From: Hanleya hanleyi
Taxonomy: Eukaryota; Mollusca; Polyplacophora; Lepidopleurida; Hanleyidae
DNA: 64,000 nt
NCBI GenBank assembly: GCA_036873755.1
Contig: JAVTVY010025429.1
Coordinates: 1-64,000, forward strand
Direction: 5' to 3'
In this document: positions 33,611 through 43,879 of the stretch, piece after piece
Layout: the number at the start of each line of letters is the position of its first letter
How positions within the stretch are numbered: position 1 is the first letter of the stretch
Notes under the pieces: model-generated
Told to the model about the DNA's origin: nothing
Databases searched by the model: none
Seen by the model: the letters and a program-made list of their open reading frames with translations, nothing else
Program-made: the position numbers and the translations under genes

Positions 33611-35863
33611 TATACGCCCGTATATCTGCAATTACATTGGTCCAAATTTCAAGGGTGTTTAATAGCCTTGATTCCAATTGGTAGCTAGCAATCCAGAGAA
33701 AGGTCTACAATTTTGTGCTTCTGAGAATGTAACATACATCACATCTTATATTGAATGATAACTAAAATGAGCTTAACTCTTGGTAAGTAGTTGACCTTGA
33801 AGCTTGAGCTGAGAGCTCACACATCCCACACTGAAATCGACAATAGTCAAAAACAAGAAAATAGTAGTTTTCCTGCAAATGGATTCCTTTCAGGCGAGAG
33901 AATTTTTCATGAAGGAAGAAGAAGTGATGAAGTAAACCTTTGTTCTTTGAACAGGTATGAAGTTCATAAAGGGCCCCTCTCCCCATTGAATTAGTAAATG
34001 TATGGTTTCTATTTAACAACAGTTTAACTAAATGTAGCTGTTTCAAACATGGGAGACAACTCCACAAGGCAAATGCCATATACATGTAGGATAGAGAACT
34101 CTGAATATCCCAACCTAACACATAGTCAGCTAAACTTGATTCAGTTTGGGGGAACTGTGATCTTATACGCTTATATGCTGGTGCTAGGGGCCGTGTGGTC
34201 ATCTCATCAAAGTTTCCACATGAACAGGTTCAATAAAAGCGTACCTGAGATACAACGCATATCATGAATCGTTAACCAGAAGACTATAAAGTCATGTGAC
34301 TCTGTCAGTATGTCGGCACCTCTTCCCACTTCCCTTATATGCGTTGTAACTTGACCTTTGACAAATTGATCTCAAAATGTATTTGCCATGCGATTAAGGT
34401 ATACTCAAAGCTTGGTACCAATCCATACCTTGAAACTAGAGATATCGCAAGGACAACAAATGTTAATGGCTGAATAGACAGAACATTGCATAACACGACC
34501 TCGTCTTCGACAGGCATATGAAAATGTGACTTTTAATGATTTCTTGATTTTGGGATAACAGTGACTGTGACCTTTGACCTAAATTTTGGTACACGACACA
34601 TCGTCTTCCCTCATGTATAAATGGACACCAAAAAAATCGTGATTTCCGTGAATTTCATGATTTTCAGGGCCGCAATGACCTTGACGTTCGGCCTTGACCT
34701 ACATTTTGGTTTGTGACACATCAGGTCCTCCTATAACAAGCTGTCTCCCGTAATTTCTCAATGGACACAAAAAATGATGATTTTTAACAATTTCACAATT
34801 TTGGGGTCACAGTGACCTTGACCTTTGACCTACATTTTGATATGTGACACATGTCCCCCTAGTGTATCTACTGAAGCAATAATAATTTCCTGATTTTGGG
34901 GTCAGTGACCTTTGACCTTGACCTAATTTTTGGTATGCGACACTTCATTCCTCCTTATTAAATCCACTCACAAAAATTATTAATTTTTAATGACTTCCTG
35001 ATTTTTAGGTCACACTGACCTTTGACCTTGATTCTGGATCTAAATTTTGGTACATGACAAAACGGCTCCCGTAATTTCTCAATGGAATAAAAAAATCATG
35101 ATTTTTAACAATTTTACGATTCTGGGGTCACAGTGACCTTGACCTTTGACCTTGACCTACATCTTGGTAGGTGACACATTGTGTTCCCCTAATGTACCTA
35201 CTGACACCAACAAAATGTTATTTTTAATAATTTCCTGATTTTGGGGTCGCAGTGACCTTTAACCTTCGACCTCGACCTAATTTTTTTGTATGTGACACTT
35301 CATTTCTGTCTACTGAATCCACTCACAAAAAATTAGAAATTTTTAATGATTTCCTGATTTTCCGGTCACACTGACTTTTGACCTCTGACCTCGACCTACA
35401 CTCGGTATGCAACACATCGTTCCCCACTAGGGCATCCACTCACCAAAAATTAGAACTGTAAATGGAAAACTGTCAATGATCAATGATTTCCTGATTTTAG
35501 GTAACAGTGACCTTTGACCTCTGACCTCGACCTCAATTTTTGTACGCGACACATCGTCTCCACCTAGCGTATCCACTCACGAAAAATTGCAACTGTGGAT
35601 AGAAAACGTTCACAGATATAGACCGGACACGTACACCTCAGTGATTTCCTGTTTTTCAGGACAGTGACCTTTGACCTCTGACCTCGACCTTCTTTTTGGT
35701 ACACGACACATCGTCTCCCCGTAAGGTATCCACTCACCAAAAATTGGAACTGTGGATAGAAAACTGTCCGAGATATGGACCGGACACGAGGGACGGACAG
35801 ACGGACAGATAGACGGACGGAAACCGCCATCACATAATATGTCCGCCTTTTGGCGGGCGTATA
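33611..35863 (+). mobile_element. Repeat-core element with TGACCTTTGACCTTGACCT array and CGCCCG ends
   Basis: TATACGCCCG at 33,611 is inverted as CGGGCGTATA at 35,854. The right end follows GGACGGACAGACGG-like runs and CCATCACATAATATGTCCGCC. Between about 34,560 and 35,790 lie about ten diverged units of 95-160 bp, each carrying GTGACCTTTGACCT or GTGACCTTGACC, then TTTTTGGTA-NNNGACACAT and ATGATTTCCTGATTTT. Inner sequence from 33,760 to 34,260 may be a separate insertion, so one element or two adjacent ones remain possible. A truncated right end of the same family lies at about 42,300-42,430. Confidence 0.6.
34181..34260 (+). repeat. Diverged fragment of the RT tandem element
   Basis: GCTAGGGGCCGTGTGGTCAT, then GAACAGGTTCAATAAAAGCGT and CCTGAGATAC, follow the order seen after the RT stop codon at 7950-8045 (GCTAGGGGCCGTATGAAC, GAACAGTCACAATCAAAGCG, TGACTGAGATAC). 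Confidence 0.6.
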
Positions 35864-36369
35864 AAAATTTAAAAAAATAGAATATAGAAGGGTAATGCTG
35901 CAATTTTCTATATTTGATTCACTTGGAGCAAAAGTCAAACTTAAACGAAACTGGACATTATTTTGCTTGTCCATTTTTTCCTCAAGGCCAAGATCATATA
36001 AAGCTGGCATGGCTTTTTCTGAGAGAAAAAAAAACGACAAAAAAACTCTATGTCACGTTGATAAAGTAACAATTCATTAGCACAGAAAAGAAAGAGAAAA
36101 TAGGCCTACCGCAGTATAAATTCAGTCAAAGTGACTAACCGTAATAGAATATCAAAATTTGTTTTGGACTTCTTTGATATAATTTAGCAGAAGTTTTTAA
36201 ACATAATATGGCACGTTTCCAGATAGCGAAATTCCCTACTAAATCTGTATACATCCAAAAGCTAAAACATGACGCTAATGATCATTTGAGAAGACAATCG
36301 ACCATGTCGACTCTCATGTCCGAACATTTAGAGGTTACAATCTATTATGAAATCTCATCAGATAAATTT

Positions 36370-36556
36370 TAACACAAGGCTATTCTATGGATAACAACTT
36401 CTTTATTGCTGTGGAGCTGACGTTTCTTTGGAGATACTTCCAACTTTTTCAAAGCTAATGTTTTTCATTAGCTTTGAAAAAGTTGGAAGTATCTCCAACG
36501 AAACGTCAGCTCCACAGCAATAAAGAAGTTGTTATCCATAGAATAGCCTTGTGTTA
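36370..36556. mobile_element. 187-bp near-perfect palindromic MITE
   Basis: Two ~91-bp arms flank a TTTTT loop at 36,461-36,465. The outer ends are TAACACAAGGCTATTCTATG and its inverse. The arms differ by only one or two positions, in TTCTTTGGAGATAC against GTATCTCCAACGAA. Such a fold-back is typical of a young MITE. The target duplication is uncertain because the ends themselves read TTA/TAA. Confidence 0.85.
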
Positions 36557-36889
36557 TATACGCCGACTTCTAAATGCCTATCAAAGAAAAGAAAAAAAGA
36601 AAAAAAAGAAAATAAAAAGATAAATTTTAGGTCCCATGAAACATGGAGCTGAAAATTCCATGCATGCACGTTTTCCAGGGTAGGTAAGTCACCAAATAAA
36701 TTCATCATCAGATTCGTTGACAAAATTCAAATCAGACTTCTAATAAATTTGAATCATCCTCTATAATCATTGAAATAACCAAAAAAATAATATTTCATCT
36801 GCATGAACTCTGGCCATATTGTCAACTTGCAGCTCTGATAAATTTTATCATACCTTGATTTTATAATTGAGGAATTTTAACTTCCTGTA

Positions 36890-37012
36890 ATTGGAAGATT
36901 TTTTTTTTCCATTTAGAAAGTGATCGTATCATAGTATTTTCGTTATTTTGGGATTACACTATCTTTGTCTATAGCACAGATTGTAATGTAGAAAATTGGT
37001 CGAGTCTCACCT
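36890..37012 (-). repeat. SINE fragment (same family as 62,535-62,967)
   Basis: CATTTAGAAAGTGATCGTAT, then AGTATTTTCGTTATTTTGGG, ACACTATCTTNGNNTATAGC and GGTCGAGTC repeat the order seen twice at 62,548-62,640 and 62,840-62,938. The tRNA-like head is missing. Confidence 0.75.
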
Positions 37013-37560
37013 GTTCACACAACTTCTACAGTCTGCACCTTCTCACCTCCCATTCTTCCAACAGACTTCTCATCTCCTAACTTCTCCTTATTTCTAACTG
37101 ATCTCTTCATAGAACAGAAGCATAGGATATTGGACTGTTCTCCACAATCAGTCAGCTCGCGTTTCTTCGCAGTATCACCACGATCAAACTCCCATCTGCT
37201 CCACTCGATTGCCACACATCACAGCAGGGTCAATGACAAATGTGAATTTTCTGATAGAATGCAATGACGATGTGCATATCCAAAAGGGTGACACCGGAAA
37301 GTCCATCGCAGGACCGGAAACAATTCAGCACTTCGCACTCGTCTATTTTCGTCTGATATGGTAAAGCTTCCAGCTGATCCGTATCCACCAACAAAAATAC
37401 TTTTCGCACACTGACCTCAAAATCGAATAATGGTGCTTTCATCCGCTCGACCTTCAACACTTTACCGAACTCACTAATGAAATCTACAACATCATCATCA
37501 ATGAAAGGAATTCCTTTGTAAACTCGTTAATGACCAAAACATCACACCATACAACACGGT
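37013..37560 (-). pseudogene. Degenerate ORF cluster of unknown origin
   Basis: Minus-strand frames can be joined loosely as DDDVVDFISEFGKVLKVERM, APLFDFEVSVRKVFLLVDTD and QLEALPYQTKIDECEV, followed by broken frames. The composition is protein-like and may be a retroelement gag-type or RNA-binding region, but I cannot name a family. Stops and shifts are frequent. Low confidence. Confidence 0.25.
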
Positions 37561-38590
37561 CCGGAACAGTTTCAGGATTTAAACATCGCGAACCATTCAC
37601 GGAACAAAGACAATTCCCCTTTAGCAATAAGCAGTATTCAAAATTGAGGAAGTGCAGAAAATCGTGTAAAAGTGCAAGAAAATCCGAGAGTTGAATTTAA
37701 CGTCGTGTTCAAAATTATTGCAGATATATAGCGACAATCAATATTAAACTCTCTCTAATGACATTAACATATCTATCAGAAATCTAACAATGAAATGTAT
37801 ACAAACATTAGATCCTATAAGCTTTATATGTCTAGCAAGCATACTGTGACATTACTTGACTGTAAGTCATGACTGTGGTGTGATATCCGATGGTGGGGTT
37901 TGGAATGAATGCTTCAGTACATTTACCAGGCCATATTTTTCATTGCTAAAACACTTGGGAGTACAGGCCAAAGAAAATTGTCATTGCACCATCAAAGTTA
38001 ATTTGCTTGTGAACTATGGCAGTCCAGGCTTGCGATTACAAGCCAGACATTATTATCACCCATGGTTGTTGAATAAATGATTCAATTTTTCCATCAGGTG
38101 AATTTTAAAAGCACTGGGTTGAGAGAACAGAGGCTGCATTTATTGTCGGCTGTCGTCGACAGCACCAAAGGCAGAGGGAGAATTCTATTTAACATCGAGT
38201 TCAGCAATATTTCAGCTAGATAGGGACGAACAACATAAATCTTTATCTATTAAGATCACATAGCTAACAAAATTACATTAAAATCAATTATTAGCGGACA
38301 ATCCTTGATCAAATCTCTCAAGAGACTTTCTGTCAATACTTGTGGTGTCCTCTGAAAGCAACCACCATGCTAACTTTATAAACAGCACAAATCAATCGCT
38401 TTCACGCAGTCTCTTATTGGGCTTCCTTGTGATGGACTTTAATGCAATCACAATGTCCATATAGGAAGCTGAGCATCTGAAAACCCCTCGGCTCTGGGTG
38501 CATTCATAATGTATTCAATTTGAACCAAGATGTCAGGAACACCAAGCAGTCAAGTCATAAATATACAGATTATCAAAAATTTTGCAATTA
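37560..38590. other. Intergenic, no gene recognised
   Basis: Short unsupported ORFs only. I see no repeat structure. Confidence 0.4.
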
Positions 38591-38596
38591 GAAATG

Positions 38597-39005
38597 ACCC
38601 CTAAGGTTTCCATTCAATCAGAGAAACCGGTTCATTACATAAGTTTCTTGATGCATCAATGACGTATACCAAATTTTACATCGAGCATTTGAACGGTATC
38701 AGAGACAGAGATCATTAATGATTTCGCATAAATTAAAGATGGCCGCTCATCCTTCCCGCCATTCAGAGAAACTGATGTGGTTATTCATTGAAAGTCTCTT
38801 GATACATTGATGCTGTATACCAAGTTTTGTATAGAACACTGAAATGGTATCAGAGATATACATCATTAAAGATTTTGCATAAATTAAAGATGGCCACCAA
38901 GGTTTCCGTCCAATCAGAGAAACCAGAACTGTCATTTGTCGTAAGTCTCTTGATGCATCAATGATGTATACAAAATTTTACATTGAGCACTTGAACGGTG
39001 TCACA
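38597..39005. repeat. ~150-bp tandem repeat, about 2.7 units
   Basis: The words CCAATCAGAGAAACC (or CCATTCAGAGAAACT), GTCTCTTGATGCATCAATGA and CATAAATTAAAGATGGCCNC recur near 38,605, 38,757 and 38,907. Units are about 80% similar by eye. Confidence 0.75.
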
Positions 39006-40372
39006 GAACAAGTTTTTAGTTTTTTTCAGAATTCCCCTGATTTTCGTTGTAACACGCGATACGAAAAGTAGCTCTCAGTTTCGAAAGGCAGAGATATCAT
39101 TCTACATGTATTCTCCAGCATAAACAAGTATGACCGAGTGTTACTTGTGTAAATGATCTAAACTGGACAACTGACAAAATATGCAGAAATTGTATTTCTA
39201 AACTTTTTATTTTTAAAGTATATTTATTTCTAGGAGCTGAAATACACAGTGTAAAAAGACCACTAAATACAACCAGAGCCTATTAGCTAGGCTATTCTAC
39301 GCATTGATGTCTAATGGGCCTTGCATCCAGAAACTCCACCAAATAGTCTGATGTGTTAGGACTGGAATTGACTGCACTGAATTGCTCACAGCAGGGCTGA
39401 TTTCAATTGAACTAAATCTGCTGCTTCCACATTAATCCTTGAACAATGCGGTCTTACTCCAGTGGCGCCGGATCTGGTTAGTTCTAACTGGGACGAATAT
39501 AGACTATACTCGTCCCAGGTTCTAATGATCTCTCCCATAAGTTCATTACATGGAGCAGGTTTCTCAACTATTTGATAACTGGTGTACCCCTATGTTTATA
39601 ACATGGAGCAGGATTTTCAACTATCGATAACTGGTTTAAATATGATAATATGAATCAAATATTCCTGCTACTCCAAGAAAGGTCCAATTAGCTTATATTT
39701 ATGATACTTTTGGCAAGTTCAGGTCGAAAATATGTATCAATTTTGAATTATCATTGATTAAAATATATTCTGGGTCACAGACATAGCCAAGCACCAGCAT
39801 TGATGAACACATAATTGCGGAATGCCAAAATATCAGCTGACTATCGTCACAGGAAAATGAAGTTTTTCTTTAGAATAATCTATTTGGAGGACAAGCCAAA
39901 AGAGTCAACACTGTCTAGAGAGAAAAGGACAGGGGTGGTAGCCAGTTTAAACAGTCAAGTACTGCAAATCATGGATCTTACAATGTTATAGAACAGGGGG
40001 CATGGAGGGTCTACAAACTTAATCTTGCTGAAAAATTTATTCACCCTATATTGTTGACTTTTGACATCACCACCAAAGTTCTCTTGACACTCCACTGGTT
40101 TGAGACCAGTACATTCATGTCCATGTACTGTTAAAGACTTCATGCAGACTACGCTGATGGCTTGGTGGTACAGGTTCCTCATTGACAAAAACCAAAGGTT
40201 TCCATCATGCTAAATGTTACTTATTTTGTACACTGGGCCTCTGTCATTCACCCATCATATCGAAAGGAAGGGGTGGTAGCTTAGTCATGCTGCAAATCAT
40301 GGAGCCTACAATTTTGGGGAAAAGGAGGCATGGAGGGTCTTCTGAAAACAGTGGAGTAGGATTTAACAACAT
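39006..40372. other. Intergenic, no gene recognised
   Basis: Contains a small inverted repeat GGGACGA/TCGTCCC near 39,490-39,516, and two similar CATGGAGCAGG...CAACTAT words near 39,550 and 39,600. A repeated GGTGGTAGC...AGTCATGCTGC-like segment occurs near 39,930 and 40,270. No gene is supported. Confidence 0.4.
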
Positions 40373-40374
40373 TT

Positions 40375-42045
40375 TTAGCTCATCTGGGCCGAAGGCCCGA
40401 TGGGCTTATGTCATGGCCTGACTGTCCGTCGTGCGTCGTCCGTCGTCCGTTGTGCGTCGTCCGTTGTGCGTAAACATCTTCTTCTCTGAAACCGCTTGGC
40501 CGATTAAGCTGAAACTTGGCATGCATGTTCCCCCCAATGAGTACACCAGAATTTGTTCATGCCGTGTCGATACGATTTTAAATATGGCCGCCATGGCGGC
40601 CATCTTGAATTTGCCATTGAAACATTGTTATCGCGATTTCTCAGGAACTACTGCATAGATCTTTCTCAAATTTGGTACACAGGTTCCCCTTGGGGTCTAG
40701 TTGTGCAAGATACCTGTTGTGGTCTGATTCACAAATCCAATATGGCCACCAGGCGGCCATCTTGGATTTCCCCATGAAACATTGTTATTGCAATTTCTCA
40801 GGAACTACTTTGTGGATTTTCCTCAAATTTGGTAAACATGTTCCCCTTGGGGTCTACTTGTGCAAGATACCTTTTCTGCTCTGATTCGAACATCCAATAT
40901 GGCCACCAGGCAGCCATCTTGGATTTCCCTATGAAACTTCGTTATCGTGATTTATGAGGAAGTACTGCATGGATCTTTCTCAAATTTGATACACAGGTTC
41001 CCCTTAGTGTCTAGTTGTGCAAGATACTTTTGTGGTCTGATTCAGAAATCCAATATGGCCACCAGGCGGCCATCTTGGATTTCGAGATGAAACATTGTTA
41101 TCTCGATTTCTCAGGAAGTACTGCATGGGTCTTTCTCAAATTTGGTACAGAGGTTCCCCTTGGGGTCTAGTTGTGCAAGATACAATTTGTGGTCTGATTG
41201 AAAAATCCAATATGGCCACAAGGCGGCCATCTTGAATTTGCCAGTGAAATCTTGTCATTATTTTTCGTTAACTACTGCATGGATCTTTCTCAAATTTGGT
41301 ACACAGGTTCCTCTTGGGGGTCTAGTTGTGCAAGATACCTTTTCTGCTCTGATTCGAACATCCAATATGGCCACCAGGCGGCCATCTTGGATTTCCCTAT
41401 GAAACTCCGTTATCGTGATTTATCAGGAAGAATCGCATGGATCTTTCTCAAATTTGATACACAGGTTCCCCTTGGGGTCTAGTTGCGCAAGATACAATTT
41501 GCGGTCTGATTGAAAAATCCAATATGACCACCAGGCGGCCATCTTGGATTTCCAGATGAAACATTATCGCGATTTCTCAGGAACTACTGCATGGATCGTT
41601 CTCAAATTTGGTACAGAGGTTCCCCTTGGGGTCTAGTTGCGCAAGATACAATTTGTAGTCTGATTGAAAAATCCAATATGGCCACCAGGCGGCCATCTTG
41701 GATTTCCAGATGAAACATTGTTATCGTGATTTCTCAGGAACTACTGCATGGATCTTTCTCAAATTTGGTACAGAGGTTGCCCTTGGGGTCTAGCTGTGCA
41801 GGATACCATATATGATCTGATTGAAAAATCCAATATGGCCACCAGGTGGCCATCTTGGATTTCCCCATGAAATTTTGTTATCGTGAATTCTTAGGATATT
41901 ACTGCATGGATGTTGATACACAGGTTCCCCTTGTGATCCAGTTGTGCAAGATACCTTTTTTTGGTTCATTTCGAAAATCCAATATTGCCGCATCTTGAAT
42001 TTCCCATGAAACTTTATCATAAAATCTCAGGAAATAACTGCATGG
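40375..42045 (+). mobile_element. Repeat-core element with ~155-bp units carrying GGCGGCCATCTTGGATTTCC
   Basis: The left end TTTTAGCTCATCTGGGCCGA, then AGGCCCGATGGGCTTATG, is followed by GTCCGTCGTGCGTCGTCC repeats. About nine ~155-bp units then follow. Each has TCCAATATGGCCACCAGGCG then GCCATCTTGGATTTCC, GTTATCGNGATTTCTCAGGA, TTTCTCAAATTTGGTACA and CCTTGGGGTCTAGTTGTGC. No protein is encoded: the ORFs of 70-95 codons are repeat artefacts. Confidence 0.85.
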
Positions 42046-42057
42046 ATCATTTTATAG

Positions 42058-42700
42058 TGTTCAGGGGGGACAACACAAGTTAGAAACTCATCTATTGCAG
42101 TTCTTTAGTAAAAATTTCTCACAGCTACTTTCTGCAGTTACAGACAGATGACCTACAGTGCAGTGGCACTATCTTTTACATCTTCGCAGACAGATGGGGG
42201 TATGTCTTGGTTAGGCCATACCTCACCAGAGATTACTTTCATTGGAAAAATGTCCTGTTACATCTCATTGCCATCGTAACAACCCAGTCGCACATATTTC
42301 GTACTCGACATGTCTCCCCCTGGTGCATATACCCACAAAATATTGGAATCGTAGGTTAAAAACTGTCCAATGTACTGTCCGGACACGAAGTGGACAGACG
42401 GACGAACGACTGCAATCACATAATAAAAATTGGTTCTGGTTATTGCTTATACAGCTTACTGACAATCACACATTATATTTTGGTATAATTGCCTTTATTC
42501 CATAACCTCCAATTACAATCATGAATTTGCAGCTTGACCTCCTGGAAATCGACTATGTTGCCATTTTGTTCAGGCATGTCAGGGGAGACAACGCAAGTTA
42601 GAAACTCATCTATTGCAGTTCTTCAGTAAAAATTTCTCGCAGCCACTTTCTCCAGTTATAGCCAGATGAGCGCTACAGTGCCGTGGCACTATCTTTTCAG
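42058..42700. repeat. Pair of ~125-bp direct repeats flanking an element fragment
   Basis: GACAACACAAGTTAGAAACT, then CATCTATTGCAGTTCTTNAG and GTGGCACTATCTTTT, occur at 42,069-42,180 and again at 42,588-42,698. Between them lies a truncated end of the TGACCT-array family (AATATTGGAATCGTAGGTTA, CCGGACACGAAGTGGACAGACGG, ATCACATAATAAAAA). The arrangement could be a segmental duplication or LTR-like. Confidence 0.65.
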
Positions 42701-43370
42701 TCATATCATGACGGTGCATCCAAGTACATTGTATTGACCGAGCTAACGTTGCTTATCTTCTGTGATCTGACAAGAACCGGTGTGCCCACTGTGATACACC
42801 GTACTGTCTTGTGAAAACATTTCCATTGATACTTGATGACAAGAGCAGTGGATTTATCTCGCACAGGGACAGGGTGACTTGGATATATGTAGCACTAAGC
42901 CTTACACATATCTTTTAACTGGGAGAAAGTTCTACTAGTGATTGTGATGTCTGCTCCTCTGACTGATAAGACATAATGATTGTATTTTTCATAGCTCTCA
43001 CTACATTACAACACATTCTGCATTAATCGTAATCGATGAAGACTGCATGCACCTCCACAACACAGATTTACTGGTGGAAATCGGTCAGACTGTTACCCAG
43101 ACCATGGAGCTATAAGTCGGTAATTAATTATAATTCGATTTATAGCTCCATGCCCAGACAGCAGACAGCTAGGACAATGGGAGAATTGTAGAACACTGCA
43201 CGAAGTAGAAGCAGAAAATGTAGTAACACCATCCAAATACATGTACTTAGGAACATTGGTAAAGCCATGTTCACATTTATCACACTTCGGCACATATTTT
43301 AGGTTGCAGGTATTCTATATACAAACACTCAGTGAAGTAGTCCCCATCATTCCCCATACATCAATGTTCA
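42701..43370. other. Intergenic 3' flank of MTPAP
   Basis: The main structure is an inverted repeat CATGGAGCTATA (43,103) / TATAGCTCCATG (43,141) with an AT-rich loop. It could act as a hairpin in the MTPAP transcript if its 3' UTR extends this far. No gene is seen. Confidence 0.4.
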
Positions 43371-43879
43371 TCATAACTTTGTATTTAACTCTTGAGAATC
43401 ATCTAAAGAGGAAGCCTCAGATGAGATGTCCTTGTTCACACAGGAATCAGAATAATCTGCATCCATGTCTGATTGACCGGATGAATCAGATGACCTACTT
43501 GACCCCGCTGTGTCAGATTTTCCCATTGGTCCATCTTTTGTATGAGTTTCTTCCTTAAAAAGGTCACCAACGTTGACATGCACTTTACTTTGTCTGTTAC
43601 TTCCATTTGGACTCAAAATACTCATCAAGCCCCAGGATTTATTGGCCCTGGTGCCCGAGGTTTCCAAAGTCCACAACGCGGATTCAAAACCCTTCATCAG
43701 AGGCTTAAGTTCTGCAGCATTCATGTTTTTGCTGATATTATGAGTGACATCCAGAGGGTTTTCAATGTACATGGGTGAATAATCTGACTTTATAAATGTT
43801 GAACCTTCAGTCAGTGAGACGCCTTTCTTAGTAAAGTCAAATGAGGCGTAAAATGAGAAGAATTCCCTCAACAGATCAC
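43371..43879 (-). CDS. MTPAP: MTPAP last coding exon
   Basis: The acceptor is CTTGCTTCAG|GTGATC, entering in phase 1 (G-GT gives Gly). The exon encodes DLLREFFSFYASFDF to the stop at 43,371-43,373. It ends with a low-complexity tail of Ser, Asp and Lys (SSRSSDSSGQSDMDADYSD), longer on the acidic side than I recall for the human protein. Confidence 0.92.

Noticed and set aside
35564..36040. 158-aa minus-strand ORF
   Set aside because: It covers the TGACCT array end and the GGACGGACAG repeats (giving VRLSVRLSV), so it is a repeat artefact.
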